Source: Deinococcus aerolatus (GTDB taxonomy: Bacteria; Deinococcota; Deinococci; Deinococcales; Deinococcaceae). From it: a stretch of DNA of 64,000 bases. The translations under genes and the position numbers were made by a program. Shown piece after piece: positions 10,709-19,167 of the stretch (the first letter of the stretch is position 1; every line of letters begins with the position of its first letter). Under the pieces are notes generated by a model that saw nothing but the letters and a program-made list of their open reading frames with translations, was not told the DNA's origin and made no database searches. The DNA is taken from NCBI RefSeq assembly GCF_014647055.1, contig NZ_BMOL01000009.1, positions 62,001 to 126,000 on the forward strand, in the 5' to 3' direction.

Positions 10709-11863
10709 CTATTCCCGCCCGTCCAGCACGCCCTCGCCCTCGTGCTCGGGGGTAACCGTCAGTTCGTCCAGCCGGATCACGAAACGGCGCTGGAAATCGA
10801 CCTTCAGCGTGTCCATGGCGTCTGTACGCTCCCCACGAACGGTCAGGCCCAGGCGATCGGCCCCGGCCTGGGACCACAGCCGCAGCGTGTGCTGGGTGTG
10901 GTCCAGCCCCTGGCCCGCCAGCCAGAACGCCACCTCACGCGGAAACAGCTTGACGCCCTTGACCTTGAGCATACCCCCCACGTTACCGAAGACGCCGCCC
11001 GGCAGATAGGCGCCGTCGGCCCGGCGCTCGATCCGGGTCAGGTCCCCGGTGCGGAAGCGCAGCAGCGGCATGGCCTGTTTGCTCAGGTGCGTGACCACCA
11101 GTTCGCCGCGTTCGCCGTCCGGCAGGGCCTCGCCGGTCTCCGGGTCAACCACCTCCAGGTACACCCAGTCTTCCAGCACGCGCAGCCCATTCTTTTCGGG
11201 GGTTTCCAGGGCCATCAGGCCAGCCTCACTGCTGGCGTAGGCGTCCAGGGCCACGCAGCCCAGCGCCGCCTCCACCCGCTCACGGCGGCCCGCGATGCTG
11301 GTCAAGGGCTCGCCAGAGGAGATCAGCAGTTCCACCCGCGCGCCCGCCTCGCCCAGCCGCTGCGCGAAACTCGGGGCCGAGACCAGCACGCGCACGCCCA
11401 GCTTCCGGATAGCTTCCAGTTGTGCCTCGGACTCGCCGGGGCCGAAGGGCAGGGTCTTGGTGCCCAGCGCCTCGAAGCCGCCCTGCATGATCCAGCCGCC
11501 CGCAAAACGGTGAAAGCCGAAGGCGATCTGAACGTGGTCCTCGCGGCGGACGCCCGCCCGTGCCAGGGCCGCCCCAGCCGCCCGCCCATGCGCGTCGATG
11601 TCGGCCTGCGTCGCGTATTCCGGCAGCCAGCCCCCGCCCACATGCGGCGTGAGGTGAACGCGCACGGCGTCGGGATGGGCCAGTTCGCCCGCCTCAAAGG
11701 CTTGCGTCAGCCTCTCGCGGGTCAGAAAGGGAACGCTGGCCCATCCGGTCTGCTCCGACAGGTTCTGGAGGGCCACGCGGTAGAGCGGGAGCTGTGCAAG
11801 TCGGTCCAGAAGCTCGGCCTGCTGGGGGAGCGAGGTGAAACCGGGCTGGCGTGTGTGGGTCAT
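10709..11863 (-). CDS. Phenylacetate-CoA ligase-like (PaaK-type) adenylate-forming protein
   Basis: A 384-residue protein related to the PaaK branch of adenylate-forming enzymes, which activate carboxylic acids to CoA thioesters. Family-like stretches are LISSGEPLTSIAGRRERVEA, ALDAYASSEAGLMALE (nucleotide/substrate pocket) and LLRFRTGDLTRIERRADG (hinge region). It is shorter than typical PaaK (about 430 residues), and the classical Gly/Ser-rich P-loop near the N-terminus is not obvious, so activity is uncertain. The ATG at 11863 is preceded by GAGGA; an upstream in-frame start at 11875 lacks one. It closes the Liv transporter operon. Confidence 0.75.
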   Translation of the reverse strand: MTHTRQPGFTSLPQQAELLDRLAQLPLYRVALQNLSEQTGWASVPFLTRERLTQAFEAGELAHPDAVRVHLTPHVGGGWLPEYATQADIDAHGRAAGAALARAGVRREDHVQIAFGFHRFAGGWIMQGGFEALGTKTLPFGPGESEAQLEAIRKLGVRVLVSAPSFAQRLGEAGARVELLISSGEPLTSIAGRRERVEAALGCVALDAYASSEAGLMALETPEKNGLRVLEDWVYLEVVDPETGEALPDGERGELVVTHLSKQAMPLLRFRTGDLTRIERRADGAYLPGGVFGNVGGMLKVKGVKLFPREVAFWLAGQGLDHTQHTLRLWSQAGADRLGLTVRGERTDAMDTLKVDFQRRFVIRLDELTVTPEHEGEGVLDGRE

Positions 11864-11960
11864 GGGTGTCCTCAAAGAAGGCAGGCGTTGGGTGCCGTCC
11901 CCGACTGGAGGGCCTGCACACTCAAGCCTGCGTGGGTGCCAGGGAGCTGACGCGCCGCCC

Positions 11961-12809
11961 TTACATCCAGCGTTTGCGCCGCTTGTAGCTCTTGACGTCC
12001 TTGAAACTCTTGCGGGCGCCGCCCTCGGTGACGCCCAGGTAGAACTCCTTGACGTCCGGATTGCTGGCCAGCTGGGCGCTGAGACCCTCCATCACGATGC
12101 GTCCGTTTTCCATGACGTAGCCGTAATCGCTGTTTCTGAGGGCGATGTTGGCGTTCTGCTCCACCACCAGCACGCTCAGGCCCTCCTCGCGGTTGATGCG
12201 GCGCACGTTGTCGAAGATCTCGGCCACCAGGAGCGGCGCAAGGCCCAGGCTGGGTTCGTCCAGCAGCAGCACGCGCGGGTGCGCCATCAACGCGCGGCCA
12301 ATGGCGATCATCTGCTGCTCGCCGCCGGAGGTGTAGCCGGCCTGCTTGTGCCGCAGCGCGGGCAGCTTGGGAAAGTAGGAGTAGATGCGCTCCAGGTCCG
12401 TATGCCAGTTGCCCCGGCCCAGAATCGCCCCGGCCCGCAGGTTTTCCTCCACCGACAGGTGCTTGAACACGCGCCGGCCCTCCGGCACCTGCACCACGCC
12501 GGACTTGACGACGTCGGTGCCGGTCAGGGCGCTTAACGTCTTGCCCGCAAACGAGATGGTGCCTTCGCGGATCTTGCCGTTCTCGGGCTTGAGCAGGCCC
12601 GAGATGGCCCGCAGCGTGGTGGTCTTGCCCGCGCCGTTGGTGCCCAGCAGGGACGTGACCTGTCCGGCCCGCACGGTCAGGCTGACGCCGCGCAGCACCT
12701 GAATGATGTCGTGGTACACCACCTCCACGTTGTTGACGGTCAGGTCATCGGTGCCGGGCGCCGCCCGGGGGGGTGGGGTGGAGACAGGCTGGGGGGAAGA
12801 AAGGGTCAA
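11961..12809 (-). CDS. livF: Branched-chain amino acid ABC transporter ATPase (LivF-like)
   Basis: A 282-residue ABC ATPase. Walker A is LLGTNGAGKTTTLRAISGLL, the signature is YTSGGEQQMIAIGRALMAHP, and Walker B is VLLLDEPSLGLAPLLV. It has a Lys/Arg-rich C-terminal extension (KSFKDVKSYKRRKRWM) beyond the usual 235-240 residues. The start is a TTG at 12809 behind a good GGAGGTG. It energises uptake together with LivG (19009) through the permeases in the same operon. Confidence 0.92.
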   Translation of the reverse strand: MTLSSPQPVSTPPPRAAPGTDDLTVNNVEVVYHDIIQVLRGVSLTVRAGQVTSLLGTNGAGKTTTLRAISGLLKPENGKIREGTISFAGKTLSALTGTDVVKSGVVQVPEGRRVFKHLSVEENLRAGAILGRGNWHTDLERIYSYFPKLPALRHKQAGYTSGGEQQMIAIGRALMAHPRVLLLDEPSLGLAPLLVAEIFDNVRRINREEGLSVLVVEQNANIALRNSDYGYVMENGRIVMEGLSAQLASNPDVKEFYLGVTEGGARKSFKDVKSYKRRKRWM

Positions 12810-12903
12810 ACGTTCACCTCCGGAAGATGGGGGATGGCGAAAAGTACGCCGCGGGCGCCAGGGAGCGCGGCCCTACGGTGGAGCCGGCCCCCACCTCAGC
12901 GCG

Positions 12904-14091
12904 CTACTTCATGGGGTGAACGAGCTGGAACATCGCGCTGCGCTGCGCCCCGGTGATCGCCTTGAAGTTGCCGGTGGCGTCGGCCTGCAGCAGACGCAGG
13001 CTTTCGGCGCCGATGTGGTCCTTGGCGCTGAAGGTCACCGGACCGACCGCGAAGCCGGGATCAAAGGAACGGCTGCCGTTCATGCTGATCAGGCCCTTGT
13101 AGACCCCGGCGGCGTCCGGGTTGTTTCCCGCACGCTTCATGGCCTCGATGGCAATGGCAGAGGCCAGCATTCCACTGGTGTAGTGGACGCTGCGGATGGT
13201 GTCCGCGCCGCGCTTGAACTGCGCGCCGATCTTCTTGACCAGTTGAATGCCCGGCTGATTGGCCTCGTCGTACAGGTAGTAGCTGGTGGCCCAGATAAAG
13301 TCTTTTGCGGCGTCCCCGGCCAGCTTGGTCAGGTCCTCACCGCCGGTGTAGTGCGCGCCCATGAACTGCATCTTGCCCAGCAGGTTCAGCCGCTTGGCGT
13401 CCTTGAGGATGTTCGCCACGGGTCCGGCAGTGTTCTGGTTGATGATGTACTTGGCACCCTGCGCCTCCAGCCGCTTCAGGAGGGCCGTGTTGTCCAGGTT
13501 GTTGCCGCCGACTTCCTGCACGTCGGTGATCTTGAGGCCCAGGCGGGTGGCGGCCTTGCGGGCGTCCACCACCGGGTCACGCCCGAAGGGGCTGGGATTG
13601 ACGATCAACGCCACCTTTGCGCCGCGCTCCTTCTTGGCGATGTATTCCAGCAGCGCCACGATGTTTTCACTGTAGCTGCTGACCGGCAGGAAGGTGTAGG
13701 TGTTGTCCGGCGCGTCGATGATGCCGATGTGGTAGCTGGCGGTCAGGGTGGGGATCTTGGTTTCCTGAATCACGCTCTTGAGTTGCAGCGCCCCACCCGT
13801 CGCGTAGCCCAGGAACACCGGGGCGTTCAGGTTGCCCACGAAATCCTCGAAGTTGCGCTGGGTGTTGGCGTTGTTGTACTGGTCGTCGCGGGTCACGCAG
13901 TTCAGGGTGATGCCCGGCAGCATCTTCTGCGCGTTGGCGTACTTGCAGTAGTCCTCCACGCCCGCCGCGTAGCTGGCCCCGGCGTCGCTCGTGGGGCCGG
14001 TGATGGCCCCGGACCACGGCAACGTGACGGTTTTCTGGGCAGCGGCGAAGGAGATGGACACGAGGGCGGACAGCAGCAGGGTTTTCTTCAT
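12904..14091 (-). CDS. Branched-chain amino acid-type ABC substrate-binding protein (LivJ/K-like)
   Basis: A 395-residue exported binding protein. ATG at 14091 begins a clear signal peptide (MKKTLLLSALVSISFAAAQ), which rules out the longer in-frame start at 14241. The mature part has the type I periplasmic-binding fold: VTLPWSGAITGPTSDAGASY near the N-terminus and AIEAMKRAGNNPDAAGVYKG near the C-terminus. The ligand may be an amino acid, but the two CoA-ligase genes in the operon make a carboxylic acid just as plausible. Confidence 0.92.
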   Translation of the reverse strand: MKKTLLLSALVSISFAAAQKTVTLPWSGAITGPTSDAGASYAAGVEDYCKYANAQKMLPGITLNCVTRDDQYNNANTQRNFEDFVGNLNAPVFLGYATGGALQLKSVIQETKIPTLTASYHIGIIDAPDNTYTFLPVSSYSENIVALLEYIAKKERGAKVALIVNPSPFGRDPVVDARKAATRLGLKITDVQEVGGNNLDNTALLKRLEAQGAKYIINQNTAGPVANILKDAKRLNLLGKMQFMGAHYTGGEDLTKLAGDAAKDFIWATSYYLYDEANQPGIQLVKKIGAQFKRGADTIRSVHYTSGMLASAIAIEAMKRAGNNPDAAGVYKGLISMNGSRSFDPGFAVGPVTFSAKDHIGAESLRLLQADATGNFKAITGAQRSAMFQLVHPMK

Positions 14092-14176
14092 GGGTGAAAC
14101 CTCCAGTGGGTGAGAGGGCGGGTCCGGGTGTGGCCTGAGGTTGATGTGGATTGAGATTGAGGTGGAGGGGTGGGCG

Positions 14177-15250
14177 CTAGAACTTGTACGGCCACTTCTT
14201 GAAATAGAGCCTGGACAATCGCCACCAGTTGGCCAGCCCACGCGGCTCGAACATCAGGAACAGCACGATGGCGAGACCGAAGGACAGCGGGCGCAGGGCA
14301 GTGGCCGCGTCGACCCCCGCCGGAAAGAGGTTCTGAGAGCCGATCCAGTTGCTGGTGCCGCCCACGATGCGGTCGAGCGCCACAATGAACAGGGGGCCCA
14401 GGAACGAGCCCGGCAGGCTGCCCAGACCGCCCACGATGGCCATTGCCAGCAGCTGGATGGAGATGTGCAGACCGTAATCCTCGATCACCACGGCTTTCTG
14501 AAAGTAGGCGAACAGTCCACCCGCGATGCCGGCGTAGAACGAGCCGATCATGAACGCCGTGATCTTGGCGGTGCCGGGGTTGATGCCCATGGCGGCGGCG
14601 GCCCGGTCGTTGTCCCGAACGGCGATCAGCGAGCGCCCATGCTTGGTGCGCAGCACGTTGCGCCACAGCAGGCCCATCACCACCAGCACCGGCAGAATCA
14701 GGTAGTACCACACGAAATTGTGGTTAAAGAAGGTGGCCTTGACCCCGAACACCTGCACCTGCGGCAGGCTGATCGCCCCCCCCTGCGCCAGCAGCGGTGT
14801 GTGCCCCACCCCCCACTCGAAAATGATCTGGAACGCCAGGGTGGCGACGGCCAGGTACAGGTATTTCAGGCGCAGGCTGGGCAGACCGACAAACGTTCCG
14901 ACGAGTGCGCCCGCCAGCCCGCCCACCGGAATGGCGAGAAAGAATGGCAGGTTCCATCGTGTGGCCGCCAGCGCCGTGGCGTACGCCCCCACGCCCATGA
15001 ACGCCGCCTGCCCGATGTTGATCAGGCCGGTGTAGCCGGTGGTGATGTTCAGCCCGATCACCGCCACCGCGTAGATCATGATCATGTTCACGTCGCGCAG
15101 CATGGTCTTGGGCAGGATCAGTGGCAGCAGCAGCAGCAGACCGATGAGGACGATCAGGCTCAGTTGCTCGGCGTAGGTGGCAAAGATGGTCTGGTCCTGC
15201 CGGTACCTGGTCCGGTAATTGCCGGTCTGCGTGAAGCGGGAGGCAGGCAT
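14177..15250 (-). CDS. livM: Branched-chain amino acid ABC transporter permease (LivM-like)
   Basis: A 357-residue polytopic membrane protein. Family motifs include GYTGLINIGQAAFMGVGAYA and the EAA-like loop around RTKHGRSLIAVRDNDRAAAA. About eight to ten hydrophobic segments are visible. It lies between the LivH-like gene (45 bp upstream) and the binding-protein gene (85 bp downstream) on the same strand. Confidence 0.95.
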   Translation of the reverse strand: MPASRFTQTGNYRTRYRQDQTIFATYAEQLSLIVLIGLLLLLPLILPKTMLRDVNMIMIYAVAVIGLNITTGYTGLINIGQAAFMGVGAYATALAATRWNLPFFLAIPVGGLAGALVGTFVGLPSLRLKYLYLAVATLAFQIIFEWGVGHTPLLAQGGAISLPQVQVFGVKATFFNHNFVWYYLILPVLVVMGLLWRNVLRTKHGRSLIAVRDNDRAAAAMGINPGTAKITAFMIGSFYAGIAGGLFAYFQKAVVIEDYGLHISIQLLAMAIVGGLGSLPGSFLGPLFIVALDRIVGGTSNWIGSQNLFPAGVDAATALRPLSFGLAIVLFLMFEPRGLANWWRLSRLYFKKWPYKF

Positions 15251-15295
15251 CAGCGCACGCCCCTAGACGGCTCATGGCGCATGGCCACACCTGCG

Positions 15296-16192
15296 CTACA
15301 CACGCTCGATCTCCCTGGTTCCGAACAGCCCGTAAGGACGAATCAGCAGCACGATGATCAGGATGATGAACGGAAACACCTCGCGGGTGCCGCCGCCCGG
15401 CACGATGCCGTCGAGGTAGCCCGCCGAGAGGTTTTCCAGAATCCCGATCAGCATGCCGCCCACGATGGCCCCCACCACGCTGTCCAGGCCACCCAGGATG
15501 ACCACCGGAAAGACCTTGAGGCCGATCCCTGCCAGCCCGCCCAGCGTCAGGCCGCTCATCAGGCCCAGAATCACGCCGGCCGCCGCCGCCGTGAGGCCCG
15601 CCGCTGCCCAGGCCAGGGCAAACACGCGCTCGACGCTGGTGCCCACGCTCATGGCCGCCATCTGGTCATCGGCCACGGCGCGCATGGTGATCCCCAGGGT
15701 GCTCTTGTTGAAGAAGTAGGTGAAGCCTCCTAGCAGGCCCAGCGCCATCAGCACGCCGGCGATCTGCGTCTTGGACAGGGGCAGGCCGAACAGTTCCACG
15801 CCCTCTCCGGTCAGCAGGGCGGGCCGCTCGAATCCAAAGGTGCCCGCGCCGTAGGGCGTCAGGTGAATCAGCCCGTCGATGACGCTGCTCAAACCGATGG
15901 TGACCATGATGACGGCGATGATCGGCTGGCCCACCATGCGCCGCAGGAACACGCGCTCGATCAGCATGCCCAGCAGGAACGTCGCCAGCATGGCAATCAG
16001 CCCGGCCAGCCAGAAGTTGACGCCCCGCTGCGTCAGGGCGAAGGCGATAAAGGCCCCGGTGGCGATGATCTGCCCGTGGGCAAAGTTAATAACGCGGCTG
16101 GACTTGTAGATCAGCACGAAGCCCAGCGCGGCCAGGGCATACACGCTGCCGATCACGACGCCTGCAATCAGCAGTTGCGGCAGTAGTTCCAC
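15296..16192 (-). CDS. livH: Branched-chain amino acid ABC transporter permease (LivH-like)
   Basis: A 298-residue polytopic membrane protein. It has the LivH pattern LGFVLIYKSSRVINFAHGQI near the N-terminus and AVADDQMAAMSVGTSVERVF in the ATPase-docking loop. It pairs with the LivM-like permease to form the translocation path. It follows the broken acyl-CoA synthetase gene by 65 bp in the operon. Confidence 0.95.
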   Translation of the reverse strand: MELLPQLLIAGVVIGSVYALAALGFVLIYKSSRVINFAHGQIIATGAFIAFALTQRGVNFWLAGLIAMLATFLLGMLIERVFLRRMVGQPIIAVIMVTIGLSSVIDGLIHLTPYGAGTFGFERPALLTGEGVELFGLPLSKTQIAGVLMALGLLGGFTYFFNKSTLGITMRAVADDQMAAMSVGTSVERVFALAWAAAGLTAAAAGVILGLMSGLTLGGLAGIGLKVFPVVILGGLDSVVGAIVGGMLIGILENLSAGYLDGIVPGGGTREVFPFIILIIVLLIRPYGLFGTREIERV

Positions 16193-16257
16193 TCAGACCT
16201 CCGGTGAAGTGCGAAAGGGGCGATTGAAAACGGTGGACGCGGCACAGGGCGGGCCGT

Positions 16258-18197
16258 TCATGCGCCTGCCTGGGCCACCGTCACGCCGGCGCGTGGCAGA
16301 CGCGGTTCCATGCCCGGCACGCGGTGAACCGTCACCTCGGTCTCCACACGCTGGGTCTGGCCGTCCTGGTACTTGAACGTCGCCTCCACCCGCACCGAGG
16401 CCGAGCCGTCGTACAGGGCGGCCACAATGGGCGCGTACTTCTCACGAATCAGCTTGCGCCTCACCTTGCCGGTGCGGGTCAGTTCGTCGTCGTCGGCGTC
16501 CAGCAGCTTGTACAGCAGCACAAAGCGGGCCACGCGCTCGTGGGGCTCGAGCCGCCCGTTGGCCTCCTCCACCTCCTTCAGGATCAGTTCGGCCAGTTCC
16601 GGCTTGCTGCTCAGGTCCATGTAGGTGCTGTACGCAATCTGGCGTTTCTCAGCCCACTGCCCGGCGGTCAGGGGATCGACATTCAGGAAAGCGGTGACCT
16701 CGTCCTGGCCGTCCCCGAACGCCACGGCCTCCTTGATGTAGGGGCTGAACTTCAGGCGGTTCTCAATGAACTGCGGGCTGAAGGTCTCGCCGCCCGCCGT
16801 CTTCATCACGTCGCTCAGGCGGTCAATCACCTGAAGATGCCCGTCGGGGGTCAGGCGTCCGGCCGGATGGTCTCGGCACTGGCGTCATCGCGCTTGTAGT
16901 ATCCGGCCACCACGGCGGGGCTACGGCTGAGGATCTCGCCCTCGTCGGTTATCCTGACCTCGCCGCCAGGGAGAATCTTGCCCACGGTGTCGAAGCGCAC
17001 GTCACCGTCGCGGTGAACGTAGGCAATGCCGATGTTCTCGGTCTGGCCGTAGATCTGTTTGAGGTTCACGCCCAGGCCGTGGTAGAAGCGGAACACGTCC
17101 GGCCCCAGCGCCGCGCCGCCGGTGTACGCACGTTTGAGACGTAAAAACCCCAGCTGGTCCAGCAGCGGACGGGTCAGGCCCCAGTACGCCAGCCAGCGCT
17201 TGAATCCTGCCGCGCCGCTGGCCTTCTTGCCGCTGAGGCTGGCGTCGGCGGCGTCAGTGCTCCACTGCAGCAGCTTGCGGTACAGCGCCCGGTTGGGCCC
17301 GTAACTCTCCTGCATGCGGATGAACATGGCGCTCTGAATGCCCTCCCACACGCGCGGCGGCGCGAACATGAAGTGCGGGCCGATTTCCACCAGATCGCTC
17401 ATGGCGGTCTCGTTGCTCTCGGGGAAGTTGACCGTTACGGCATTTGCCAGCGCCACCGCCACCGTCATCATCTGCTCGCCAATCCATGCCATCGGCAGGA
17501 AGGAGAGGTAGTCGTCACCGGGGTTCAGCGGGTCCACCTCGCCCAGCGCCTGGCCCATGTACAGTAGGTTGCGGTGCGAGAGCATGGCCGCCTTGGGATT
17601 GCCGGTGGTGCCGGAGGTGAGACTGAAGTGGCACACGTCATCGGGCTTTCCCAGCGCGGCCTCGCGGTCAAAGACGGTGGCCGCCTCCTTCTGGCCAAGC
17701 TTCAACAACTGTTCAAAGGAGATGAACCACTCGTCACCCGCGTGCTTGCTCATGCCGCGCGGGTCCTCGTAGATGACCTTGCGGATGTTCGGCAGGCTGC
17801 CGCGGTGTTCCAGAAGCTTGTCCACCTGCTCCTCGTCCTCGGCCATGACCACCACGGCATCGGTATAGTCCAGCACGTAGCGCACTTCCTCGGCCACGCT
17901 GCTCTGGTACACGCCCACGCTGACGGCCCCCAGCGCCTGCGCGCCAACCTCCATGAACACCCAGGCGGGAATGTTGTCGGCCATCACCGCGACCTTCTCG
18001 CCGCGCACGACGCCCAGCGCATGCAGCCCGGCGGCCACCTCTCGCGCCCGTGTCAGGTAGTCGGCGTACGTCGTCTCGTTCCAGATGCCGTATTCCTTGT
18101 GACGCAGGGCCACCGCCCGCGGCGTCTGGGCGGCGCGCTTTGCCAGCAGTTGCGGAATGGTCAGGGCGGTCACGTCACCCACGTCGTAGGCGCTCAT
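16258..18197 (-). pseudogene. Long-chain acyl-CoA synthetase (AMP-forming), split by a deletion/frameshift
   Basis: The frame from 18197 to 16851 encodes the N-terminal 448 residues of an AMP-forming acyl-CoA synthetase, with the P-loop SLTSGTTGNPKAAMLSHRN and the A5 motif KQIYGQTENIGIAYV. It runs into a stop after SAETIRPDA. The rest (IDRLSDVMKTAGGETFSPQF onward, 190 residues) continues in another frame from 16830. At the joint the universally conserved GW-x-x-TGD hinge segment is missing, although it is present in the related gene at 19164. The start overlaps livG by 4 bp. Such synthetases are common inside Liv operons. It is probably inactive, unless the break is an assembly error. Confidence 0.8.
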
Positions 18198-19009
18198 ATG
18201 CCCACCGCCTGCGCCGCCCGGTCAGGGCGGGCTTCAGCCACGCCGGTATACGCCTCAATGACGCGCGGATCGGCGCTGACCACTTCGGGCCGCCCGCCCG
18301 CGATCAACTGGCCGAAATCCAGCACGTACACGCGGTCACTGATGTCCATGACCACGCCCATGTCGTGTTCGATCAGCACCACCGTGACGCCCTGCTCGCG
18401 CTGGATGTCGAGGATGAAGCGCACCATGTCTTCCTTCTCCTCCACGTTCATGCCCGCCATCGGCTCGTCGAGCAGCAGCAGTTTGGGCGCCAGGGTCAGG
18501 GCGCGGGCCACCTCCACCCGCTTCTGGATGCCGTAGGCCAGCGTCCCGACGGGATGGGCGCGGTATTCCTCCAGTTCCATGAAATCGATGATGCGCTCGA
18601 CGTAGGCGCGGTTCTCGGCCTCCTGACGGCTGGCGCGGCCGTAGAACACGAGGCTGTCCAGCAGACCGTAGCGCAGGTGGGTGTGCCGGGCCAGCAACAG
18701 ATTCTCCACCACGCTGAGGCCCCGGAACAGTTCCAGATTCTGGAAAGCGCGGGCGATGCCGTAGCCGGTGACCACGTTGGGCGCGGCGCGGCTCAGGTCA
18801 TGGCTGCCGAACGTGATTCGCCCGCGCGTGGGATGGTAAAAGCCGCTGATGCAGTTGAGCAGACTGGTCTTGCCCGCCCCGTTCGGCCCGATGATGCTGA
18901 CGATCTCGCCCGGCGGGACGGTCAAGCTCACGTCGGTCAGCGCGTTGAGCCCGCCGAACGTCAGCGTGACGCCCTGAACTTCGAGTTGGGAAGGCTGAAG
19001 TTGAGACAT
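18194..19009 (-). CDS. livG: Branched-chain amino acid ABC transporter ATPase (LivG-like)
   Basis: A 271-residue ABC ATPase. Walker A is IIGPNGAGKTSLLNCISGFY, Walker B is LLLLDEPMAGMNVEEKEDM, and the C-terminus extends as usual for LivG. The LSGGQ signature is replaced by LAYGIQKRVEVARALTLAP, normal for this subfamily. The ATG at 19009 has AGAGGTG seven bases ahead; the longer frame from 19111 has no such site. It is the first gene of the operon, divergent from the ligase gene at 19164. Confidence 0.95.
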   Translation of the reverse strand: MSQLQPSQLEVQGVTLTFGGLNALTDVSLTVPPGEIVSIIGPNGAGKTSLLNCISGFYHPTRGRITFGSHDLSRAAPNVVTGYGIARAFQNLELFRGLSVVENLLLARHTHLRYGLLDSLVFYGRASRQEAENRAYVERIIDFMELEEYRAHPVGTLAYGIQKRVEVARALTLAPKLLLLDEPMAGMNVEEKEDMVRFILDIQREQGVTVVLIEHDMGVVMDISDRVYVLDFGQLIAGGRPEVVSADPRVIEAYTGVAEARPDRAAQAVGI

Positions 19010-19115
19010 GGCACCTCTTGGAAAAGGGCGGGAAGGGTGGCGTCTGCACGGCACAGAAAAGGGGTTGTCGGTGGGCAGATTATGGGGCCAGCCCCAGGGC
19101 CGCCGACTCATATCT

Positions 19116-19167
19116 GTCTAGACGATTCATCTAAAAATGAGAGGAAAGGTAACTTTTGTCTAGATGA
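19116..19167. promoter_or_regulatory. Candidate operator repeats in the livG / CoA-ligase divergent promoter
   Basis: An AT-rich 155-bp gap between divergent genes contains GTCTAGACGA at 19116-19125 and GTCTAGATGA at 19158-19167, 42 bp (four helical turns) apart. TCATCTA at 19127-19133 forms the inverted half of the first copy. Such spaced repeats suit a dimeric repressor controlling both genes. The second copy overlaps the ATG at 19164, which would favour a downstream start for that gene. No regulator gene is visible nearby. Confidence 0.4.
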
